Shown here one piece after another: positions 55,891 to 64,000 of a DNA stretch of 64,000 nt. The DNA lies in contig CM045762.1 in the NCBI GenBank assembly GCA_025200525.1, forward strand, positions 23,099,374-23,163,373, given 5' to 3'. How positions within the stretch are numbered: the stretch's first letter is position 1; each line of letters opens with the position of its first letter. The notes beneath the pieces are model-generated. The model was not told where the DNA came from. It worked only from the letters and a program-made list of their open reading frames with translations, and made no database searches. The stretch is from Camellia lanceoleosa (lineage: Eukaryota; Streptophyta; Magnoliopsida; Ericales; Theaceae). The translations under genes and the position numbers were made by a program.

Positions 55891-56344
55891 AATGCAAGCA
55901 ATGTGTATAAATGTGAGGAAAAGCATAAACACATGTAAGTAAAGCATGCGCGACAACGCAAGCAATGTGTGTAACAATGCAACAACAAAGAGAGGCATAT
56001 ATTCAACGGAAGCATGATAAAGGCATGTTATTCGCGATGTTGAGATGCAACTTCGAAGCAAGACGAAGCATGCTCAATGCAAGAGCGAAAAGACGTATAA
56101 CAAGCGCGCTTATTACAAACATGACAAAACATTGTAATGTAACATATTCAAAGCAATTTTCGAATCTTGCAATATACAAAAGGATACGAAAAAGGATACA
56201 TCTTGTGCGTATCGAGTGCCACACACAGAAGACACGGTTTGAGGTCAACACGAAGGTCGGTTAAGCTTCAAAAGTGTACTTTCTTGCACTTTCTTGAAAA
56301 ATGAGGGTACCAATCAACATAAATGACCCAAACAAGGGCATTGG

Positions 56345-56460
56345 AGGTGCATCGACCACAAGGGGAGGTCATCGGCCATCAATCGGCCACAAAATGAGCT
56401 TATCGGCCAAATATTTAGCCAATCGGCTAACAATTTGGCCGATCGGCCAAAAGTGGCAGT
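56345..56460. promoter_or_regulatory. palindrome cluster upstream of PMD gene
   Basis: CATCGACCA, TCATCGGCCATC, AATCGGCCAC, TTATCGGCCAAA, AGCCAATCGGCTAA, TTGGCCGATCGGCCAA within 110 bases. A TATA-like TTTAAATATAG follows at about 56493, and the PMD start codon is at 56861. The same motif series lies upstream of the second antisense gene. Confidence 0.6.
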
Positions 56461-56860
56461 TTCAGGGCAATTTTGTCCATTTGCTTCGGGTCTTTAAATA
56501 TAGGGTTCCAAACCCTATTTCCTCACTTCTCCCTTGCCGAAAATCCTTTCTCACTCTCTCTAGGTCATTTTTCGCCCTTAGATCCGAGCTTTTCCTTTGT
56601 TTTCGAGCCTTCCACAACTTCCGATTCGCGAAAACCTCTTTATTCCAAACACTTTGGACCGAACGAAACACGATTTCAGCGCCACATTCTTGATTTCCTA
56701 TACTTGGGGTTTGTTTACCTGAGTTTACCTCGATCTTCATGCCTTTTCCCACACTCCGACCTTTTCTTCCATTTTTCGCCCATTGGGGTTGACTTTTGGT
56801 TGACTTTTTGCATTTTTGCCCACTTTCCACACCCTCGGTCATTTTTGCACTCTTCCTGAG

Positions 56861-59779
56861 ATGGCAGACGACATTCCACGGGGTGGGACTCCCCTAGAGA
56901 TGGATACGAACCCTGAGGTCAAGCTCTTGCTGCTGAGTGTTCGACCGTTCGACCCGATGACATACTGGCCAGCGATACACATACTGTCTCCTGATAGCAT
57001 CCGTCAGTTCAGGAGCTACGCGCGAGGTGCGCCATTGGAGCTCTTGCTACGAGAGCCGGAGTCGCACCTTTCCTACGGCACTACTGAGGTACACTCTTCC
57101 CCTCTTTTATTTTCTGCAATGTAGATCAAATGTCTTGAATAGCCAATTCTGTTCTTTTACTGAATAACCCAAGCACACTGATACATCACATGCTTAGTTC
57201 ACCCAGAGCACAATCATACATGATATTTGTGCCGACTCGAACACATGCACACACACTGTATTTTCATCAATTCTGAACGCATTCAAACACTGTATATCTA
57301 ATCCTGCTTTGCATCTGTTTGTCTTTGAACACAGGGAGATTCCCATGCCTTTCGGCGATATGGGAACACCATTGCCCGAGGTTGGTACATGGAGTTGCCC
57401 GACGCGGTTCGCCACATCGTCGATCAAGCCGGCTTCGGCGTTTTCTGCATGGGACACTCGCCCCTCACTGTGAGTAGGCCCTTTCTTGGTGATCTGGTGG
57501 AGAGGTGGTGGGACACCATCGATTCCTTCCACCTTTCTGCCACAGGGGAGATGACGATGACTCCCTTCGACTTCTTCATCTTCACCGGCATCGGAGTAGG
57601 GAGTGATCCGATTCCCTTCAACACCGATATGGGCAAGTGGGATGCTACCCAGATCTACTTGCTTGGCGCTCGGCCACCTCTCTCCCGGCTAGGGTTCGTG
57701 AGGTATTCTTGGTTCGAGGACCAGTTTCGGATACAGGCGCCTACGACCCGCAAGGAGGTGGAGCAGTATGCTCAAGGATTCATCATGTTTTTGCTGGGCA
57801 CCACCCTCTTCGCCGACCGGGCAAACATAGTTGCCTTATATCTCCTGAGCACACTAGTGGACGTGACTTGGATCCGTCGCTACGACTAGGGGGCACAGGC
57901 TTGGCCACACTCTATGGATACATGAGTTCTTCATCCGCACTTGTGGACATGCCTTTCGGAGGCTCTTGGCGAGGTACATTTTCTCTTTTTGTTTTATAGT
58001 TCTGCTTTACATTATCTGTACACCACACACACTGCATACACGCAATCTGCTTTACACTGACTGTACACTGCACACCTGCAATCTACTTTACACTGACTGT
58101 ACACTGCACACACTGCACAATACACCGCACACTATTCTCTAGTTTCTGCCTTATCTCCATACTGCCTTACTGATAAAACATACTCACTGTTGCCTTGTTA
58201 AATTCTATAGTTATGGGTGTATGCCTACTTTCCGAGGCTTGCCACAGTGCCAGACGTAGAGACGCCCCCCATTGTCCCATATTCTCATCATTATGATGTG
58301 AGGTGCGAGCGGAGGCCACGGGAGTCTTTCCTGTTCTACTGCAGATACTTCGACACCATTACAGCCGCAGAGGTATTTCAAACATTACAATTTATTGAAG
58401 CTTCGCTTTGCATTGTACTTTCAATAGCAGATAACAAACTGCATATCCTGTCATTTGCAATCACTGGCATACTGGCCGTGTTGTCGGAGATGCGGAGAGA
58501 GCGATATCACGGGTGCTCGAGAGACTGCTCGGTTCAGGATTTTGCTGGAGGGTCCAGTCTGCCGGGCGTGGTATTTTGGAGAGCGCTTCTTGCGGCAGAC
58601 CCTCACCTTACCAGAGTAGATAGTCCCGAGGCTGCCTCCTACCCATACGAGGGCTACCGAGAGGTACACCCTGGAGGAGATGATGGACTTCACTATCGGC
58701 TGGGATTCTGACCTTTTCTAATATGAGGGCGACTACACCGAATTTATCCAGACTTATCTGATGCGACCTCTGATCGGTTCTTGCTGAGTTGAGAGAGAGA
58801 GGCCTGCAACCCTAGTGGGAGGAGCAGGAGCATCAAGGGCGACTCAGGACCATAGCAGGAGTGGGTCCGAGAGGGGACAGGGGGCTAAGTGGCCAGCCTT
58901 GCCCACCACCATGACGTGCCATGGACAGGGTGGGGAGACTTATCAGATACCCATCGCTCCTTCTCCTGCTGATCATGGAGTTCGCGGTTCGACCCCGGTA
59001 CGTACTATACTTTTCATTATGTACAGTCATTTCATTTCAGTTGATATTCCGCAGAATACTAAATACTTCAACACTTTTGCAGGCTTCGATTGAGTACATT
59101 AGTCAATCTCTAGAGTTGACAGCCTTAGTGATGGGGATGCTGCAGAGGAGCATAGACGTACTGACCATCTATGGTATCCCGGTAAGTTCCTTCAACCTCA
59201 GTCTCAAAACTTCGCATAATCTGTTTCATACTGATCTGATACATCACATTTATCAACACGGCACTTGGTACACTGCATTCACATACCATTCACGGCACTA
59301 ATACACTGTAACTCATATATTGCCCACAGCATTCATACACTGCAATCATTCACTACTCACGGCACTGACGCATTGTAGTCATAACATTCCTACACTGTAC
59401 TCATATACTGCTCACAGCATTCACACACTGTAGTCGGTATTCATACTCGACTTCGCATAGCATGACTGATGCATTTGCCAATTGTTCTTTTCAGGCCCCA
59501 TTCTAGATTCCGGCTGCAGGGGGTGCCTCAGCAGGACCATCAGCGCCTCCTAAGGCAGCAGGGGAAGCCAGATGGGGGATGACGATATACAACCGCGGCA
59601 GGCATAGGCGTACTCGCTTTGGGAGCAGTTCACGGGAGCCTACCCTGGATCATGATCAGTCCGATGAGGAGGCAGAGTCGTCTTAGGGCGAGGCCGGAGA
59701 TGGCTCAGACAGCGGAGGTAATGGCGGCGATCCTGGACCTTTGTCCAGGAAGAGGACGAGGACGGACACCCGCGTTTAG
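56861..59779 (+). pseudogene. plant mobile domain (PMD, aminotransferase-like) protein, multi-exon, damaged
   Basis: Exon 1 (56861-57088) encodes an acidic start, then LLLLSVRPFDPMTYW. Exon 2 (57335 to about 57973) has the PMD core: WYMELPDAVRHIVDQAGFG, LVERWWDTIDSFHLS, GEMTMTPFDFFIFTGIGVG and YAQGFIMFLLGTTLF. Conserved Trp is TAG at 57886, with one G lost. Exon 3 (about 58211-58372) gives LWVYAYFPRL and RPRESFLFYCRYFD. Later exons (about 58460-58990, 59083-59180, 59493-59779) give YTLEEMMDFTIGWDSDLF, a helix and an acidic tail ending RKRTRTDTRV. Splice ends are GT/AG, but the exon 2-3 phase does not fit. PMD proteins (MAIN/MAIL relatives) act in nuclear gene silencing or transposons. Here it is antisense to an LTR element. 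Confidence 0.75.
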
Positions 59780-60335
59780 GGTGACCGGCACCAATCCAGA
59801 TGCTGATTTAGATGCTGCTCTTCTTTTTTTTTTTTTTTGCTTTTTTTTTTTCTTTTTACTGGTAGTTTTGCACATTGTACTGCCTCAGGCATGTTTTATT
59901 TTCTTCAAAACTATGTACTTGAAAATATGATGGAATGAAACAACTCTTTTTGTTAAAAATGTGTTACATTTGTATATTCTAAGCATCGCATCGCATCGCA
60001 TCACATTACATAACAATGTAAATGAGATTGAACTTTGTTTTGAAAAGTAAACACTCGAATTGCATTAATCAGGTAGTGAACCGACTAACAACAAAACAAC
60101 TCGATAAGTAAAACAAAGAACTTGCCAAGCTAACCACATGTAAATACAACTCGATAAGCAAGACAAGGACTAAAGAACACAAAATACAACTCGATAAACA
60201 AAAGTACAACAACTCGATAAACAAATTGAAGTAACACAGGCGCGACTTCACAAAATCATCACTGAAAGGCATTTGAAGTGGAACCAGTCACAAGTTCTCG
60301 ACATCTCCAACACATAGATAGCTCAGAGAACAAAA
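59780..60335. other. spacer between the two antisense genes
   Basis: A T-rich tract (59820-59860) and likely polyadenylation region of the PMD gene. Then CATCGCATCGCAT (59983-60002) and five copies of ACAACTCGATAA at irregular spacing (60096-60222). No frame beyond these. Confidence 0.5.
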
Positions 60336-60415
60336 GAAAGGGCCATCGGCCACAAGAAATGGCCATCGGCCATCATCACTAGCCAATCGGCCAAAAAAGG
60401 TGGCCAGTCGGCACT
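60336..60415. promoter_or_regulatory. palindrome cluster upstream of DUF7745-like gene
   Basis: GGCCATCGGCCAC, GGCCATCGGCCATC, AGCCAATCGGCCAAA, TGGCCAGTCGGCAC within 75 bases, about 70-140 bases before the start codon at 60478. Confidence 0.6.
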
Positions 60416-60477
60416 CTTATCTTCTACAAAAGCCCCAGCTTCGTAGTTTCTCCATTTCAACACTATTTTTGCACCAA

Positions 60478-61764
60478 ATGGAAGCATTTCTTGTCCAAAA
60501 TCTCACAAATTGGATTGCCAACTTAGATGGCTCAGAAAAGCTGAATTTCCGGGGCTTCGGCATGAATGCACTATTCACGTTGAGTCGTACCCCGCTGCGT
60601 TTTCCGTTCCTTCATGCCGCGGCAAGGTTTTGGAATCCGGTAACGCACGTCTTTAGCTTCGGCGGACAAGAGATATGCCCCACTTTCGAGGACTTCCAAG
60701 CTTTAATGGAATCTGAGCGCGATGAAGAGATCTTGCCTCAATTCCGCTTCGGCCACGTCCAAGCCTTAGGACGGATGTGCGGCCTTACATTGCATGACAC
60801 TCGTTCATTGATTCATGATAGAGAGCTGGACATTCTGAGCTTGATTCGTCAGTTTTCTGATGCCGGTGACCGCGGTGACCATCATTGGCAGGGTTATCGA
60901 CGACATGCGCTTTGCTTGTGCATGTTGTCTTATTTCTTGCTCACCCCAAGCTCCAGTGGGTTTAGCACTCGTTTGATTGAAGTCGCCGAGGGCTTAAAAG
61001 AAGGCAAGAGCTGCATCGTCATTACACTAGCTGAGACATTGATGGGTTTGGACGCTTTTCATCTCCAAGAGACGACTAGATTCACGGGGAGTCCACTACT
61101 ACTGCATGTAATGTTTCCCACCCTATCTCACATATATTTCTCACATCACTCGGCCTTCAGGCTCGGTTTTTCTCTCAAAACCCTATTCTCACTTTTTCTC
61201 TCAACGGACACCTCTCTATTCTTGAATCTCTCATTTTTCATCCCTCTCCAGATATGGTTGATGGATAAGTTGAAGGTTGTGGACTCATGCCCAGCATATT
61301 CAGCTCGCAGCTATTTCTTCCGGCGACGTCTAGTCGATGCCTCTGATGAGGGATGGTGGTACGACTGGATGTACAGTTTGTTTGCTACCAGTATTGCTTG
61401 TTGTTGCCCTTGGCTTAATTTACCGGGGATGAGCTACAGCATGACTCGCCAGCCTGGGATTCAGTTGATCGGCCTGACAGACTGTGTCCTTTACTTCTCA
61501 TTCCGATTCTGGCGCTAGCTCGGACATGATCAGACTTGCCCGGAAGAGGGAATAGAGTACCCTATTGCATTTCCGGTCCGAGGCGCACAGTTAGCTCGGT
61601 ATGCCACAGCCTGGAGGACGAGAGAGCTTCTGGTCCCCGCTCCTACTTTCAGTTGCACCCTCTCTGATGAGTGCATAGCTTGGCATGATGAGGAGGCACA
61701 GATCGAGCCCACTTTGGCATCAGAGGCTTCCACAAGCTCTGGGAAAGGACGCAGGAACACCTAA
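60478..61764 (+). pseudogene. DUF7745/PMD-like protein, two exons, one in-frame stop
   Basis: ATG at 60478; exon 1 to 61107 (210 codons). The intron 61108-61251 (144 bases, GTAATG...CTCCAG) leaves the frame unchanged. Exon 2 continues to TAG at 61516-61518 and then, in the same frame, 81 more codons to TAA at 61762. The pattern FPFLHAAARFWNPVTHVFSF, EICPTFEDFQALM, LSYFLLTP, then, across the intron, GSPLLLH-IWLMDKL, matches the DUF7745-type domain of plant element proteins. The C-terminus is Ser- and Gly-rich. Length after splicing would be about 380 residues. The start at 60478 is preferred because the homology begins right after it. Nearly intact: one stop is the only clear defect. Function unknown. 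Confidence 0.7.
61108..61251 (+). other. intron of the DUF7745-like gene
   Basis: GTAATGTTTCC to CATCCCTCTCCAG, T/C-rich, 144 bases with no stop in frame. Removing it restores a continuous conserved block (LLLH/IWLMDK). The segment, when translated, is Phe/Ser/Leu-rich and unlike its surroundings. Confidence 0.65.
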
Positions 61765-62047
61765 CTTTGCCCCAAATTTATTTGCTTTAATCAGTACTTT
61801 CAAGTTTTCTTTATGAATGTAATAAAAAGTAACTTCAATTTGTATTCAAGAGTAGGAGAACTCTATACTGAAATCAATGTAATTGAAGGTTGTGGGTACT
61901 GAAAATTTTCCGTTTGGTCCAAAAGTGGTCTAAGTTGTAAAAAGATTAATTTGAGCAAAATCAACTTTTATTAAAACTTTTCAAAACCATTTTTGATATG
62001 GATCAGAACTGGACACGCCTGAGATCTATCACTGAGATGTACAACCC
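61765..62047. other. 3' region of the DUF7745-like gene
   Basis: AT-rich, with AATAAAAAG at about 61823 as a possible polyadenylation signal. No frame. Confidence 0.45.
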
Positions 62048-64000
62048 TGTAGACACCCCATTTTTGACCGACCTTAAGACTCAGACGTCATCAATTGAGC
62101 GCTTGGTGATGTTGCATATTGTGCTCGTTCTGAGGTTGCGGAGTCTCGGTTACGAGCCTTGCCTCTGGACTTCCGGACTCTTTTGTGCTTTGCCTCGGTT
62201 TGCGAACCAGGCTCGGTTTTCTCTATTTTCTCTTTGAGAAGGGAGGGAGAGGTCTCGTAGATCATCTCTCAATGGCCGTAGGCTACATTTCGTGGCCATA
62301 GGCCATTTTGCCCATTTTGGAGCCCGGTTCCCGGTTTTCGGAGCCGTTAGGCCGTGTGCCTCGGTTCGGGACTGCCCAACCATCTCCGATTTCTCCGGTT
62401 TTTGGCAAGTGCCTCTGTTTTATCATTCCGAGGGACACTGGGGCCTTTGATACCCACTTCGTGGGTCAGACGCCACTTTCTTGCTGCGACCCATTTTGGG
62501 ACCTTGAACCATGCGGTTTAGGCCCCGAGCATTCATTTCGCATCGGTTTTTGTTCATTTTCGGCGGGAACCTCTGTTTTATCATTACAAGGAACCCTGGG
62601 GCCTTTGATACCCACTTCGTGGCCGTATGCCACTGCCGGTGCCTAACAGCCCACTTTTGGGGCCCCGAACTGCGTGTTTCGGCTCCCGAACCCTCATCTT
62701 GCATTTTTGGGCCCCGACCCGAACTTGAGATAGTCATATTTTGAGGTCCTTTTCATGTTTTATTAAGGACCTTTTACTGTTTGACATCTCCATCTATCAC
62801 TTGTCTCTTTACCTCTTTTTAGGCCTGTTTTGCACGGTATTTTAGGCGTACTTGTGGGCTGTTTTGGGCTTGGTCGTAAACTAAAAAGTTTCTTATTTTG
62901 AGCCCCTCTCCAACTTTGTTGAAGGGCTCTCGGCCATCTGAGACCCGTAGCTATCACTTACCCCTTTTGCAACCTTTTGAGCCTTTTGACCCCTTCAAGC
63001 TTCTAGAAGCTTGAACCCTTTGGCCAAGCTTCTTGGAGAAGCTTGGCCAGCTGTATTAGCTTCTCCTAGAAGCCTTGCACCCCCCCTTGGCCCCTTTGAC
63101 CCTTTCCATTTGCTTAGCCATTAAGTTAAGAGCTTATACTTGCCTATATAAGCATGCCCCCTCTCCATTGCTCAAGGGTTGGATGGTTTGAACAAAAAAA
63201 CCAGAGATTTATATATGCATATCTGATATATAGATATATATCTCACCTCCCTCTCTATATCTATCTCATTTCACCTCCAAACAACCTTGTTCTTGGGCCA
63301 TTTCCCCTACAACTCATAGCACAAGGCATCCTTGCTCCATTCCAACGACTTGGGGCTGTTTTGCAGGGCTTAGGAGCACCTAAACTTGGATCAAAACCTG
63401 CTGGTTTGCTGGTCTTCAAAGGTAAGTCTTCATCTTCCCCTTTCTAGCCTTTTCTTGCTTCATATCTAAGCCTTGCTTGCAAGCACTTTTGGGCTCCGAC
63501 CTAAACTTCAAATAGTCTTATTTTGGGGTCCTCTTCATGTTTGATTGAGGACCCCTTGCCGTTTGGTGATTGCATATAGCACCTATCTCAATATCCTCTT
63601 GTATGCCATGTTTCTTGCATAGAATATTTGGCTGATGTATGATCTGTTTTGGGGCTTGATGTAAGCTGTAAGTAGGCTTATTTTGAGCCCTTCTTCAACA
63701 TTGAAGAAGGGCTCAACCTTTTTTGGGACCCCTATCTTGTACTTGTTTCATAATCTCTTCTATTTACCGTAATCTTGCATGCTTTGTTAGCCTACCATGC
63801 TTCTGGTTTTGGGTCTTCGACAGGCCTGAAAAAGGTCTTAGTTTGCCCTCCTCTACATGTCTCATGAAGGGTTTTTGTCTGTTTAGTGAATACTTTGCAT
63901 ACCTCATGTTGTGGCCTCATTTTGCCCTTGTTTTGTATGACATTTTGAGCCCACTTGTATCTGTTTTTGGGGCTGACCATAAACTGTAAAACACTATTTT
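62048..64000 (+). repeat. LTR copy D (plus strand), 5' part, cut by window edge
   Basis: Starts TGTAGACACCCC at 62048 and is the reverse-strand counterpart of the right ends of copies A, B and C. Closest to A (shared CTTAAGACTCAGAC, GGACTCTTTTGTGCTTTGCCTCGGTTTG-type blocks in part, GGGAGGGAGAGGTCTCGTAGA). TATA box CCTATATAAGC at about 63143, followed by a CT-rich leader with a (TA)n run. It is inserted in element C in the opposite direction. Whether it is a solo LTR or a full element cannot be seen; the presumed left target copy is AACCC (62043-62047). Confidence 0.82.
63138..63160 (+). promoter_or_regulatory. LTR D core promoter
   Basis: GCCTATATAAGCATGCC about 1.1 kb into the LTR. The equivalent site is kept in LTR B (minus strand CCTATTTAAGC, 46497-46507), while A and C have CTATAA forms. 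Transcription would start shortly downstream in the CT-rich segment. Confidence 0.5.

Larger units (their letters stand above)
55206..62047 (-). mobile_element. element C internal region (3' part) with two antisense genes
   Basis: The element itself runs on the minus strand (3' LTR at left). The visible internal region carries no pol; it holds two genes on the plus strand, antisense to the element, each with introns and an upstream palindrome cluster. Extra ORFs in Tat-lineage elements, sometimes antisense and sometimes carrying a domain otherwise linked to DNA transposons, are established knowledge. Pol should lie beyond LTR D, outside the window. I infer membership from continuity between 55206 and 62047; no second boundary was seen. 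Confidence 0.65.

Noticed and set aside
55504..56061. Cys/His-rich repetitive minus-strand frames resembling a membrane or metal-binding protein
   Set aside because: Product of the 46-bp tandem repeat and CATGCA-rich DNA, not a gene.
51584..64000. One giant transposon with about 3.6-kb terminal inverted repeats carrying PMD genes
   Set aside because: Each repeat has complete TG...CA LTR ends, C has a polypurine tract next to it, and C and D belong to different subfamilies (C with B, D with A). Two independent LTR insertions fit better.

Overview
The window is nuclear DNA from a flowering plant, probably a eudicot. It is built almost entirely of nested LTR retrotransposons. The evidence for a plant is the Ty1/copia and Ty3/gypsy (Tat/Ogre/Retand-type) pol genes, the primer-binding site TTGGCGCCATCTGTGGGAA shared by two elements, plant mobile domain (PMD) and DUF7745-like proteins, and a broken G-type lectin S-receptor-like kinase gene with plant-type introns nearby. 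I cannot name the species. I found no intact host gene, and no rRNA, tRNA or CRISPR.

Layout, left to right. (1) 1-5531: start of a minus-strand Tat/Ogre element: gag leader and PBS, then its 4.5-kb 5' LTR (copy A). (2) 5686-8540: a small non-autonomous LTR element with TSD ATGGG. (3) 8541-13512: AT-rich intergenic DNA holding an L1-type retroposon with a 16-bp TSD. (4) 13518-49607: a minus-strand copia element with TSD AGGTA, opened by two insertions. The first is a 24.4-kb Retand-like element (18645-43028, TSD CTTTG). Inside it is a solo LTR (28902-41615, TSD AGCAT), which itself holds a 10.3-kb Retand-like element (30535-40821, TSD ATGGT). The second is a 3.9-kb Tat solo LTR (copy B, 43147-47084, TSD TATGG). 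(5) 49613-50765: G-type lectin kinase pseudogene, cut by a second copia element (50766 onward). (6) That copia is cut at 51584 by another minus-strand Tat/Ogre element. Its 3' LTR (copy C) is 51584-55205, and its internal region, 55206-62047, carries two intron-containing genes on the opposite strand. (7) 62048-64000: copy D, the start of a plus-strand Tat LTR inserted in that internal region.

How the parts work together. In the 18.6-kb and 30.5-kb elements, sense gag-pol runs from the left LTR while an intron-bearing antisense gene with its own promoter runs towards it. The two converge on tandem repeats that contain small hairpins. The PMD-bearing element follows the same plan with two antisense genes. 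In that element, short palindromes of the GGCCGATCGGCCA type recur near both ends of the LTR and just upstream of both antisense genes. Homologous LTRs carry different palindromes at one of the equivalent places. This element-specific palindrome code, together with the antisense gene cassette, is the part of the window most worth following up. All boundaries and duplications were read by eye; no alignment or database search was run.
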